A stretch of 64,000 bases of DNA from the NCBI GenBank assembly GCA_964370165.1, contig CAYJIG010000001.1, positions 1-64,000 of the forward strand, given 5' to 3'. Source of the DNA: JAAYCI01 sp964370165 (GTDB lineage Bacteria > Bacillota > Clostridia > Oscillospirales > Ruminococcaceae). Below are positions 16,664-25,917 of this stretch, in pieces. Every line of letters begins with the position of its first letter. The first letter of the stretch is position 1. Below the pieces are notes generated by a model, which was not told the DNA's origin, did no database searches, and was given only the letters and a program-made list of their open reading frames with translations. Position numbers and translations under genes: made by a program.

Positions 16664-17599
16664 GTGATAGTAACAGACGGGTTGTTTAGTGATTTCACAA
16701 GCAGGCTACAATTGTTATTCAGCAGGGTCAGCTTTGGTGACATATTGGATATTTTAATTGTTACATTTTTGGTTTATGAGCTGATTGTTTTGGTAAGAGA
16801 TACCCGCGCGGCGCAGCTTTTGAAAGGTGTGGGACTGTTATTAGTGGTATATGTCATCACTATTTTGACCAACATGCGTACCCTTACGTTCGTTTTGAAT
16901 ACAGTTATGAGTTTTGGTATTGTGGTATTGGCTGTTATATTCCAGCCCGAGCTACGCAGGGTGATTGAGCAGGTGGGTAACGCCAACAGCTCGCTGAGCA
17001 AGCTACTGCAACCAAGAGCGATGGAAGATGGATTGCGTACAGAATGGCAAAAGGCTATAACGGCAGTATGTGATGCGGCAGAGCGCATGGCCGAAGAAGA
17101 AGTGGGTGCGCTGATGGTGCTGGAACGTCGCACAAACCTAGTAGAAATTATACACACGGGAACGTCGATGAAAAGTGATGTGAATGTGGAGGTGCTGAAC
17201 ACTATTTTCCACATAGGCACGCCGCTACATGACGGTGCTGTGGTGATAAGAGACGCGAAAATTGAAGCGGCAGGATGCTTTTTGCCATTGTCGAATAACA
17301 TGGAAATCAGCCAGGATATGGGTACCAGACACAGAGCGGCACTGGGCATGAGTGAAAATTCAGATGCCGTGGTGGTGGTAGTCAGCGAGGAAACAGGCGT
17401 CATTTCACTAGCAAAAAGTGGAGTGATGATTCGTAGAATGGATAGGCAAAACTTGTTTAATCTTTTGATTAGTGAAGTGGCACCTGCTCCGATGAAAAAT
17501 GTGAAAAAAGGTAAAATGCACAAAATGAAAACGAAGATAAGAGGGCTGTTTTTGAAAGATCCAAAGGAGGCCGACGATGCCCGAGCAAAAGAAAAATAA
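16664..17599 (+). CDS. cdaA: CdaA diadenylate cyclase (c-di-AMP synthase)
   Basis: 311 residues. Three N-terminal membrane helices (about 25-100) precede a DisA_N-type cyclase domain with both catalytic motifs: DGA in GTPLHDGAVVI and RHR in GTRHRAALG. It makes c-di-AMP from two ATP, which controls potassium transport, osmolyte uptake and wall homeostasis in Firmicutes. GTG start with AAGGAGG six bases upstream. It overlaps cdaR by 23 bases, so the enzyme and its regulator are translationally coupled. The C-terminal tail is lysine-rich. glmM, which often follows cdaR, is not here. Confidence 0.97.
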   Translation: MIVTDGLFSDFTSRLQLLFSRVSFGDILDILIVTFLVYELIVLVRDTRAAQLLKGVGLLLVVYVITILTNMRTLTFVLNTVMSFGIVVLAVIFQPELRRVIEQVGNANSSLSKLLQPRAMEDGLRTEWQKAITAVCDAAERMAEEEVGALMVLERRTNLVEIIHTGTSMKSDVNVEVLNTIFHIGTPLHDGAVVIRDAKIEAAGCFLPLSNNMEISQDMGTRHRAALGMSENSDAVVVVVSEETGVISLAKSGVMIRRMDRQNLFNLLISEVAPAPMKNVKKGKMHKMKTKIRGLFLKDPKEADDARAKEK

Positions 17600-18914
17600 A
17601 ACTAATTTTCTTGACGATAAAAGGATTGTTATCTTAATAGCATTCATGGTTGCATTTGTTTTTTGGGTGGTTGTGGCCGGCTTTATCATGCCTGCAGACG
17701 AGCGCGAGCTGACAAATGTGCTGATAGACTATAACCGCAGTAAAGAAGTTTATGAAGAGCAAAACTTGCAAATAGTGGATACGCCTGAAGAGCTATATGT
17801 GGATGTGGATGTGCGTGGAGACGGCTCTCAGCTGGGCCTGCTTGACAACACCTCGGTGACGGCGTATCCCGACTATAGTCAAGTGACTGAGCCGGGCGTG
17901 TACGAGATACCCATCCGTGTGAGCAAGGTATCCACCGCTACATTTTCCATATATGGATGGAGCGTGAGGAGCGAGGGGTATTCTTTGGTAGACAACCCCA
18001 AAACATCGGTCACCATGACGTTTGAAGCGGTGGAACGCAAAACATTCGCGGTGAATGTGGATTCTAGCGGAATCACTCCGGCAGAAAACTTTTTCAAGGA
18101 TAACGAGTCTGTCAGGGCAGACCCTGCCCAGGTGACAGTGGTGGGCCCAAAAAGTAAAGTGGACTTGATAGTTCAAGTGGTGGCGAAAATAACGGTGCAG
18201 GAAGAACGCAGCACCAGAAAATTGTATCAGGCCGAAAGCGGCGAAGTGGAGCTGTTGTTGCTTGACGAGGCCGGAGAAAAACTGGATCCTTTAGAGCTGG
18301 GCGTAACGGTGACGCCTGAACAAGTAAATGTGGAAATACCGATTTTGGAAATTCGAACTATTGGAGTGGTGGTAGATTTTATCGGCCAACCAAAAGAACT
18401 TGACATGGAATGGTTTAGTGAAAGAATAAACCTGTCGGAAGATACCATACAGGTGGCAGGCAGTACAGAGTTATTTGAAAACTTGCAAGTGCCGTATCCA
18501 ATAGACACGTTTAATATATCGGAACTTACACTGGGATGGCAGGCACCTATAAACATCAGCCTTCCTGACGGACTACGAATTTATGACGAGCACAAGGAAG
18601 TGGTGGTGTCATTTGATACTACGGACCTGGTGGAAAAAACGATTGTGGTGGATAATATCCGTGTGGTAAATGGTTTGCCAAACGCCACAATTACTCCGAT
18701 GCAAGATACCATCACTGTGAAACTGATAGGCGACGCAGATCAAATAAATGCATTGACATCAGATGATATATTTGTAGAGGTGGATGCGTTTGATATGTCT
18801 GTCACAAGTGTGGGACAGCAGACTATACCCGCCAGGGTGGAAATACCGGGTGCAGACATGGTGATTCCTATAGAAAATTATAGTGTGGTATGCGAAGTTT
18901 CGGTGGATGACTAA
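17577..18914 (+). CDS. cdaR: CdaR, YbbR-domain regulator of CdaA
   Basis: 445 residues: a short cytoplasmic start, one membrane helix (about 18-37), then an extracytoplasmic region made of about four YbbR repeats (beta-rich, with recurring VTVVGPKSKVD-like and TVKLIGDADQI-like stretches). CdaR interacts with CdaA and tunes c-di-AMP synthesis. AAAGGAGG precedes the ATG, which lies inside the end of cdaA. Its stop codon is directly followed by the ATG of the next gene. Confidence 0.93.
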   Translation: MPEQKKNKTNFLDDKRIVILIAFMVAFVFWVVVAGFIMPADERELTNVLIDYNRSKEVYEEQNLQIVDTPEELYVDVDVRGDGSQLGLLDNTSVTAYPDYSQVTEPGVYEIPIRVSKVSTATFSIYGWSVRSEGYSLVDNPKTSVTMTFEAVERKTFAVNVDSSGITPAENFFKDNESVRADPAQVTVVGPKSKVDLIVQVVAKITVQEERSTRKLYQAESGEVELLLLDEAGEKLDPLELGVTVTPEQVNVEIPILEIRTIGVVVDFIGQPKELDMEWFSERINLSEDTIQVAGSTELFENLQVPYPIDTFNISELTLGWQAPINISLPDGLRIYDEHKEVVVSFDTTDLVEKTIVVDNIRVVNGLPNATITPMQDTITVKLIGDADQINALTSDDIFVEVDAFDMSVTSVGQQTIPARVEIPGADMVIPIENYSVVCEVSVDD

Positions 18915-20507
18915 ATGATGATATTGGTGCAAGAGATAAGACTACCCTTGCAGTCGCAGTGGGAAGATGCTTACGAAAAAGCTTTGCGTAAAGCAGGTGT
19001 TTACAAAAGTCAGGTTGTAGAGATGCGCCCACATAAAATATCGGTGGACGCCAGGCGTAAAGAACCTGTTTTGGTGTATTCTGTGGCAATGACGCTGAAA
19101 AGTGAAAAGCTGGCAGGAAAATGTGCCAAACGTGCAGGTATACGTATAGTCGAGAAAAAAGAAATTTCTTTATCTCGTGGAAAAGATGCTCTGCCGGGTA
19201 AAGTGGTGGTGTGTGGGCTTGGTCCTGCAGGACTGTTTTGTGCGCTGGAGCTTGCCGAGGCTGGTTTTGAGCCTATTGTGCTGGAACGCGGCATGCCCAT
19301 GGAAGAACGGGCACTGGCGGTTAAGACGTTTGAAGAAGGCGGCGCACTATTGAAGGACACCAACATACAGTTTGGCGAAGGTGGCGCAGGCACTTTTTCT
19401 GACGGCAAGCTGGTTAGCAGGATAGGCGATGCACTTTGCGGCAGGGTGATAGATACCTTGTTGTCGGCCGGAGCACCAAAAGAAATTGCATGGCGTGCAA
19501 AACCGCATATAGGCACAGATAAACTTCGTGATGTTTTTACGGCATTGAGAAAAAGATTACAAGAGCTTGGCGGCACGGTGATGTTTGACACTAAAATGAC
19601 AGACATTCAGCTGAAAAATGGGATTTTGAATGGGCTTGACACCACAAACGGAGAAATGCCATGCGGCATACTGGTGCTGGCAAACGGGCATTCGGCAAGG
19701 GATACCTTCAGTGTGTTAAACAGTCGGGGTGTTACGTTTTTACCAAAGCAGTTTTCAGTCGGGGTGCGAATTGAGCACCTTCAAGAAGATATAGACAAAG
19801 GGCTTTACCACGAAGCCGCCGGCCATAAATCGTTGCCAGCTGGAGAATATCAGTTGTCTACCAGGCATGGTCATCGTGGAGTGTATACGTTTTGCATGTG
19901 TCCGGGCGGCCAGGTGGTGGCCGCGGCCAGTGAAGAAGGTGGCGTTGTAACAAACGGCATGAGCGTGCATGCAAGAAGCGGCAAAAACGCAAACTCAGCG
20001 TTGGTGGTGAATGTTGGCCCGAATGATTTTGAGGATGGGCCGTTTGGTGGGATACAGTTTCAGCGAAACTTAGAAAAAGCGGCTTTTACAGCAGGCGGGA
20101 AAAATTATTCTGCGCCGGCGCAAACAGTGGGCGAATTTTTAGACCGAAAAGCAACATTTACTCAAGGACGTGTCGTGCCCACATATCCAAGAGGGGTGAC
20201 AGGTACGTCGCTGGATACGATTTTCTCCGGTGATATAAGTGATGCACTACGGGCCGGGATTGTGGATTTTGGAAGAAAACTTCCAGGATTTGATGCAAAA
20301 GATGCTGTTCTCAGCGGTGTGGAAACAAGAACATCGTCGCCTGTGCGTATGCCAAGAGATGAGCAAATGGAAAGCGTTAGTATTGCCGGCGTTTATCCGT
20401 GTGGCGAAGGCGCAGGGTATGCCGGCGGAATAATGAGCGCGGCGGTGGATGGCATAAAAGTAGCACATGCTATTATCCGGCGATATAACCCAAATAGTGA
20501 TGCGTAA
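18915..20507 (+). CDS. FAD-dependent dehydrogenase of the COG2509 family
   Basis: 530 residues. After an N-terminal region of about 90 residues there is a dinucleotide-binding loop VVVCGLGPAGLFCALELAEA and a downstream FAD pattern (GEGGAGTFSDGKL; near the C-terminus YPCGEGAGYAGGIMSAAVDG). The family is a set of uncharacterised flavoproteins often annotated as NAD(FAD)-utilising dehydrogenases, found near cdaA/cdaR in many Clostridia. No substrate can be named. It starts at the base after the cdaR stop codon, so coupling is very likely. Confidence 0.85.
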   Translation: MMILVQEIRLPLQSQWEDAYEKALRKAGVYKSQVVEMRPHKISVDARRKEPVLVYSVAMTLKSEKLAGKCAKRAGIRIVEKKEISLSRGKDALPGKVVVCGLGPAGLFCALELAEAGFEPIVLERGMPMEERALAVKTFEEGGALLKDTNIQFGEGGAGTFSDGKLVSRIGDALCGRVIDTLLSAGAPKEIAWRAKPHIGTDKLRDVFTALRKRLQELGGTVMFDTKMTDIQLKNGILNGLDTTNGEMPCGILVLANGHSARDTFSVLNSRGVTFLPKQFSVGVRIEHLQEDIDKGLYHEAAGHKSLPAGEYQLSTRHGHRGVYTFCMCPGGQVVAAASEEGGVVTNGMSVHARSGKNANSALVVNVGPNDFEDGPFGGIQFQRNLEKAAFTAGGKNYSAPAQTVGEFLDRKATFTQGRVVPTYPRGVTGTSLDTIFSGDISDALRAGIVDFGRKLPGFDAKDAVLSGVETRTSSPVRMPRDEQMESVSIAGVYPCGEGAGYAGGIMSAAVDGIKVAHAIIRRYNPNSDA

Positions 20508-20540
20508 AAGAAAAATAATAAATGGAAAGGAGAATCCTCT

Positions 20541-22589
20541 ATGTTGTACCGAGAGTGGAAAGTACATGACAATAGTGAAGAGAACACAGCAGCGCTGATG
20601 GCTGAAATGAATGCGGAAAAATTACTGTGTAAAGTATTGACAGCTCGTGGTATGAAAAGCGCACAAGAAGTGTCTGAAATGCTGTGTGAAGAGGAACTCC
20701 TGCCGGACCCAATGACCATGATAGACATGGAAAAAGCGGTGGATCGAATTACTCATGCAATAGAAAACGAAGAGCTGATTGCCGTGTTTGGAGATTACGA
20801 TGTAGACGGAATAACGTCTACGGCGCTTGTGTATACCTATCTTGAAAGCTGTGGTGCGCAGGTGTTTTATAAACTACCGTCTCGCAACGATGACGACTAT
20901 GGATTGTCGGTATCGCTGGTGGATTCCATGGCGGATAAAGGGATTACACTTATTATCACCGTGGACAATGGCATCACGGCATTTGAGGCTATTGAAAGAG
21001 CTAACGAGCGTGGAGTGTCGGTGGTTGTGACCGACCATCATTTGCCATATGATACTTTGCCGGCGGCCGATGCACTGGTTGACCCGTGCAGGCAAGACGA
21101 CGAAAGTGGCCTTGATAATTTATCGGGTGCGGGCGTGGCATTTATGTTGCTGGCGGCGCTGGAAGGGTGCCAGCCACAAGAACTGCTACCGATATATGGC
21201 GACTTGGCGGCCATAGGCACAGTGGCTGACGTGATGAAACTAACGGGACCAAACCGCGTGATAGTGCGGGCAGGCCTTGCGGCACTACAAGAAACAAAAC
21301 GGGCAGGCCTTGCGGCGCTTGTGGATGCTTGCGGATGGAAAGATAGAGCCATCACGGTAGAGAATATCTCTTATGGTATAGCACCAAGGCTGAATGCGGC
21401 AGGAAGAATGGACGATGCAACAACAGCATTGCAGCTACTGTTGGCCGAGGATGAAGAGGAAGCGGCGAAGCTGGTGGAAAACCTGCAACAGCAAAATATA
21501 TCTCGCCAAGCGGCCGAACAAGAAATACTGGAAATAATTGAAAAACAACTGGAGCAAGACCCGGACTTAGCCGCATCTCGAGTATTGGTGATTTGGGGTG
21601 AGGGTTGGCATCAGGGCGTTATAGGTATTGTGGCATCGAGGCTGGTGGATAAGTATGCAAAACCATCCATAGCTATTTCTTTTGACGAAGACGAAGGCCG
21701 TGGAAGTGGGCGCAGTTTTGGTGGGTTTTCATTACACGGGGCAATTTCGTCGTGTGAAGATATCTTGCTGAGATTTGGCGGGCATGATTTGGCGGCGGGC
21801 TTTTCCCTTAAAAAAGAGTATGTAAAGCAGTTCCGCAAAAGAGTGAATAAATGGGCGGCAGAAAATAGTCCTGTGCCAAAACTTCCGGCGGTGTGTGCCG
21901 ACGCTATGGTGCAGTTGTCTGAATTGTCGGTGAAAGAAGTGCAAAGCTTGCAGCGTTTAGCACCGTGCGGCAGTGGAAACCCGCAACCGATATTTTTGAT
22001 AAAAAATGCAACACTGGATGCGGTGTATGCAATAAGTGAAGGAAAACATACCCGATTGCGTTTTAGGCAAGAAAATGATACTCTTTACGCAGTGCTTTTT
22101 GGAGTGTCACCTGAAAACTTGGCATATCGAGTTGGCGAGCTGATAGATATTTTGACGGTGATATCCATTTATGAAAACAAAAATGGTATGCAGGTGTCTG
22201 CCAGGGTGGTGGAAATGCGACCAAGTGGCATGACGGAAGAGCATGTCAGCCAAAGTGCTTTGTTTGAAAGCGTGCTGGCAGGGCATATCCCACAAGAAGA
22301 TATAGTGTCGATTTTGCTTCCAAGCAGGGATGATACAGCGCAGTTATACCGCAAAATGCGTATGGGAATGCCACTGAACTATATGGATTTACGCCCGGTA
22401 TTGGCAGCTTTAGGCGAAGAAAAAACAGGAAAAATGTTGACATCTTTGGCGACATTAGAAGAGCTGAACCTGATTGAAAAAGATGAAAAAACAGCATGTT
22501 ATAAGCTGGTACAAGTGGCGGAAAAGAAGGACCTTGCAGACGGTACACTGATGAAAAGACTGCAAAAATGTAGTGAAGAGAAATCATGA
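20541..22589 (+). CDS. recJ: RecJ single-stranded-DNA exonuclease
   Basis: 682 residues with the DHH phosphoesterase core: GDYDVDGITSTALV (motif I), TVDNGI, VTDHH (DHH motif), DPCRQDD, then the DHHA1 region with GRGSGRSFGGFSLHGA and an OB-fold. RecJ degrades single-stranded DNA 5' to 3' in recombination and mismatch repair. A C-terminal extension of about 120 residues continues past the OB-fold, as in several Firmicutes. GAAAGGAGAA precedes the ATG. It is followed closely by relA. Confidence 0.95.
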   Translation: MLYREWKVHDNSEENTAALMAEMNAEKLLCKVLTARGMKSAQEVSEMLCEEELLPDPMTMIDMEKAVDRITHAIENEELIAVFGDYDVDGITSTALVYTYLESCGAQVFYKLPSRNDDDYGLSVSLVDSMADKGITLIITVDNGITAFEAIERANERGVSVVVTDHHLPYDTLPAADALVDPCRQDDESGLDNLSGAGVAFMLLAALEGCQPQELLPIYGDLAAIGTVADVMKLTGPNRVIVRAGLAALQETKRAGLAALVDACGWKDRAITVENISYGIAPRLNAAGRMDDATTALQLLLAEDEEEAAKLVENLQQQNISRQAAEQEILEIIEKQLEQDPDLAASRVLVIWGEGWHQGVIGIVASRLVDKYAKPSIAISFDEDEGRGSGRSFGGFSLHGAISSCEDILLRFGGHDLAAGFSLKKEYVKQFRKRVNKWAAENSPVPKLPAVCADAMVQLSELSVKEVQSLQRLAPCGSGNPQPIFLIKNATLDAVYAISEGKHTRLRFRQENDTLYAVLFGVSPENLAYRVGELIDILTVISIYENKNGMQVSARVVEMRPSGMTEEHVSQSALFESVLAGHIPQEDIVSILLPSRDDTAQLYRKMRMGMPLNYMDLRPVLAALGEEKTGKMLTSLATLEELNLIEKDEKTACYKLVQVAEKKDLADGTLMKRLQKCSEEKS

Positions 22590-22667
22590 GATTTTCAGAT
22601 GCATGTATGTGCATAAATGTTTTATTATATAAAATATTGGAAAACTGAAAAGGCGAGAGGTGAGAAA

Positions 22668-24839
22668 ATGGCGGCCGAGATTCCACGTATTGTGACATAT
22701 GAAGAATTTAAAAAAATGGCGGAAGAGTCCGGGCGTCCGTACGACATAGCGCAGATAGACAAAGCATACAAAGTGGCGGAAAAAGCGCACGAGGGACAAA
22801 ACCGTAAAAGTGGCGAGCCGTATGTAAGTCATCCTTTGGCCGTGGCCGGAATGCTGTTGGATTTAGGCCTTGATACCGAAGCGTTGGTTGCGGCGCTTTT
22901 GCATGACGTGGTGGAAGATACCAGCATGACGCTGGAAGAAGTGAGCTCACAGTTTGGGCATGAAGTAGCGCTATTGGTGGACGGCGTGACAAAACTTGGC
23001 CTGATAACATTTTCGTCGATGGAAGAAGAACAAGCTGAAAATCTGCGCAAGATGCTGCTTGCTATGTCAAAAGACGTGCGAGTAATGTTGATAAAATTAT
23101 GCGACAGATTGCACAATATGCGAACAGCAAACGCATGGAAAGAACAAAAACGCCGCGATAAAGCCCTTGAGACGATGGAAGTGTATGCGCCTATAGCCCA
23201 TCGCTTAGGCATGTCGGGCATAAAAAAAGAGCTTGAAGATTTAAGCCTTTTTTATCTTGATCCCATCGGATACGCCGAGATTGTAGAGATGGTGGGTCAA
23301 AAGAAAAAAGCCACCGAATATGTGGAGAGTATTTCAGATAGCATCAAAAAGCAACTTGAAAAAAATGACATGAAAAATGTGGTGATGCACAGCAGGATAA
23401 AAAGTGTGTACAGCATTTATCGCAAAATGTTTATCCAAAACCGAAACTTTGAAGAAATATATGATATTTATGCATTGCGCATCGTTTTAGATAGTATTTC
23501 TGAGTGTTATACGGCGCTGGGTGTTGTTCACGACATGTATCATCCTTTGCCAAACAGGTTTAAAGATTATATATCTACACCAAAACCGAATATGTATCAA
23601 AGCCTACACACCACCATGATTAGCCATGAGGGTGTAGCGTTTGAAATACAGATACGCACAAAAGAAATGGATCAGCTGGCAGAGTATGGAGTGGCGTCTC
23701 ACTGGAAATATAAAGCGGGGCTTCAAGGAAAAGATAAGCTGGAAGATCGTCTTGTTTGGGTGCGTCAGCTACTGGAAAGCCAAAGAGATGCCGAAGACGG
23801 GGTCGACCTTTTACGGGATATCAAAAGCGATTTGATACCAGAAGAGGTGTATGTATTTACCCCAAAAGGTGATGTGATTAACCTGCCCAGTGGCGCAACG
23901 GTGATAGACTTTGCCTATGCGATTCACTCGGCGGTGGGCAACCGCATGGTTGGCGCAAAGGTGAACTCTCGTATTGTACCGATTGATCATAAAGTGGTGA
24001 CGGGCGAAGTGGTGGAAGTGATGACCGGTAACGACACCAAAGGCCCAAGCAGAGACTGGCTTGGTATCGTTACCACCAGCGAAGCAAAAAGCAAAATAAG
24101 GCACTGGTTCAAAAAAGAACGTAAAGAAGAGAATATCATGGAAGGCAAAGCGGCGCTAGACAAAGAAATGCGCCGAAATTTAATATCGGTTCCTGCCGAG
24201 GAATATGATAAGTTTGTGGAAACCATAGCACATCGCCAGCGTAAAAACACAGTGGAAGAGATGTATGCGGCGATAGGATATGGCGGTCTTTTGATTTCGC
24301 GCTTGATGCCGAAAATAAAAGAAGAGTATGCAAAACTGGTGAAAAACACCGATCCTGTGGAAACATTTGATATTCCCACAACAGTGAAAAAACAAAAAGC
24401 CGGAGAAGGCGTCAGCGTAGAAGGCATAGACAACGTGTTGATTAAGTTTGCCAAGTGCTGTAATCCTTTGCCGGGTGATGACATTATTGGGTTTATAACT
24501 CGTGGGTATGGCGTGTCTATCCACAAAAAAGACTGCCGCAATGCAGCGACACCCGACTCCTCTCCAAGATGGCTGGCGGCACACTGGGAAGAAGGTGTGA
24601 AGGAAAACTTCACATCTACCCTTGAAGTGACGGCTCTTGACAGGGACAGACTTTTTGCCGATGTATCGATGGCTTTGGCCGATATGCGTGTGCCGGTATA
24701 CTCTATTTCAGCAAGACGCACTGCGGATGGACGTGCTTCAATGAGCGCTACTATAGGCATTCAAAACACCGAACATCTGAACAATGTGATTTCAAGACTG
24801 AGAAAAATAAAAGATGTTGTGGGAATTCAAAGAAGCTAG
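22668..24839 (+). CDS. relA: RelA/SpoT-type bifunctional (p)ppGpp synthetase/hydrolase
   Basis: About 723 residues. N-terminal HD hydrolase domain (SHPLAVAGMLLDLG, then ALLHDVVEDT), synthetase domain (DIYALRIV, then STPKPNMYQSLHTT), TGS domain (VFTPKGDVINLPSGATVIDF), helical and zinc-finger-like segment (KFAKCCNPLPGD), and a C-terminal ACT domain. It makes and breaks the stringent-response alarmone. The start at 22668 is supported by AGAGGTGAG; earlier in-frame starts lack a site. The order recJ-relA-dtd is common in Firmicutes. Confidence 0.96.
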   Translation: MAAEIPRIVTYEEFKKMAEESGRPYDIAQIDKAYKVAEKAHEGQNRKSGEPYVSHPLAVAGMLLDLGLDTEALVAALLHDVVEDTSMTLEEVSSQFGHEVALLVDGVTKLGLITFSSMEEEQAENLRKMLLAMSKDVRVMLIKLCDRLHNMRTANAWKEQKRRDKALETMEVYAPIAHRLGMSGIKKELEDLSLFYLDPIGYAEIVEMVGQKKKATEYVESISDSIKKQLEKNDMKNVVMHSRIKSVYSIYRKMFIQNRNFEEIYDIYALRIVLDSISECYTALGVVHDMYHPLPNRFKDYISTPKPNMYQSLHTTMISHEGVAFEIQIRTKEMDQLAEYGVASHWKYKAGLQGKDKLEDRLVWVRQLLESQRDAEDGVDLLRDIKSDLIPEEVYVFTPKGDVINLPSGATVIDFAYAIHSAVGNRMVGAKVNSRIVPIDHKVVTGEVVEVMTGNDTKGPSRDWLGIVTTSEAKSKIRHWFKKERKEENIMEGKAALDKEMRRNLISVPAEEYDKFVETIAHRQRKNTVEEMYAAIGYGGLLISRLMPKIKEEYAKLVKNTDPVETFDIPTTVKKQKAGEGVSVEGIDNVLIKFAKCCNPLPGDDIIGFITRGYGVSIHKKDCRNAATPDSSPRWLAAHWEEGVKENFTSTLEVTALDRDRLFADVSMALADMRVPVYSISARRTADGRASMSATIGIQNTEHLNNVISRLRKIKDVVGIQRS

Positions 24840-24855
24840 CGAAGGAGTGGGTTGA

Positions 24856-25314
24856 ATGCGTGCACTGGTTCAGCGGGTAAGCCGGGCATCGGTTTTGATA
24901 AACGATGAGAAAAAAAGAGAAATTGGGCCCGGAATGGTGATTTTGTTTGGTGTACGCGAGGGTGACGACATAGAGATGTGTCAAAAACTTGCCAAAAAAT
25001 GTGCGGGTCTTCGTATATTTGACGACGCTGACGGCAAACTGAATCTATCTGCCGCAGATATCGGAGGCAGTGCACTGGTGGTAAGCCAGTTCACTTTATA
25101 TGCCGACAGCAAAAAAGGCAACAGACCATCATTTATTGCTGCCGCAAAACCACCACTTAGCACAGATTGCTATGAGAGTTTTGTGAAATGCATAAAGGAA
25201 CAAGGGCTGAAGGACGTGCAAACAGGCGAGTTTGGCGCAGACATGAAAGTGGAGCTTGTGAACGATGGGCCGGTGACGTTACTATTGGACACCGATGAAT
25301 GGAAACAATCATAA
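24856..25314 (+). CDS. dtd: D-aminoacyl-tRNA deacylase
   Basis: 152 residues, normal size. It shows the N-terminal MRALVQRVSRASV, the catalytic SQFTLYAD motif (about 79-86) and the NDGPVT loop near the C-terminus, all specific to DTD. It removes D-amino acids (and glycine) wrongly attached to tRNA. It lies 16 bases after relA and just before the metallo-hydrolase gene. Confidence 0.96.
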   Translation: MRALVQRVSRASVLINDEKKREIGPGMVILFGVREGDDIEMCQKLAKKCAGLRIFDDADGKLNLSAADIGGSALVVSQFTLYADSKKGNRPSFIAAAKPPLSTDCYESFVKCIKEQGLKDVQTGEFGADMKVELVNDGPVTLLLDTDEWKQS

Positions 25315-25333
25315 TTAGTAAGGAGTGTTGGCA

Positions 25334-25909
25334 ATGAAGGCTATACATATAGTAGATGGACCACCGCTATATACCAATTGTTTTTTGATGATCGGGGATG
25401 ATGGGCATGCCGCTGTGGTAGATCCGGCCGCGTCGGAAGCGCGTTTTGTGGCGGCGATAGAGGAAAATAAAGCCACGCTTACACATATTTTGCTTACACA
25501 CGGGCACCACGATCATATTGGAAGTGTGGAGGCGTTGCGCACAAAATATGGTGCGAAAGTTTATATGCACAAGGCAGACGCAGACCAGTTTGGCATAAAA
25601 GCAGACGAGTATTACACTGATTTTGGCGAAATTGTGCTGGATGACATGAAGTTCAAAACCATTTTCACGCCGGGCCATACTCCGGGCTCTACTTGTATTA
25701 TTTGCGGTGACATGATGTTTAGTGGCGACACGTTGTTTGCACAGGATATTGGCCGCACAGATTTGCCGGGCAGTAATCCTGCGCATATGAAGGAAAGCCT
25801 GAAAAAGCTGGTGGATGCCGTGCAAGAAGATGTTCAGGTGTTGCCCGGGCATGAAGAGTTTTCGACCATGGATTACGAGAAAAAGCACAACCCGTATTTG
25901 AGGTTTTAG
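25334..25909 (+). CDS. Metallo-beta-lactamase-fold hydrolase (glyoxalase II-like)
   Basis: About 191 residues. Metal ligands are seen in LTHGHHDHIGS (HxHxDH), TPGHTPGS, SGDTLFAQDIGR and LPGHEE. The compact length without the long C-terminal helices of true glyoxalase II suggests a YcbL/YqgX-like hydrolase. ATG at 25334 has AAGGAG eight bases upstream. It sits between dtd and hemZ, a common Clostridial order. The substrate is not known. Confidence 0.88.
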   Translation: MKAIHIVDGPPLYTNCFLMIGDDGHAAVVDPAASEARFVAAIEENKATLTHILLTHGHHDHIGSVEALRTKYGAKVYMHKADADQFGIKADEYYTDFGEIVLDDMKFKTIFTPGHTPGSTCIICGDMMFSGDTLFAQDIGRTDLPGSNPAHMKESLKKLVDAVQEDVQVLPGHEEFSTMDYEKKHNPYLRF

Positions 25910-25917
25910 GTAGTTTG

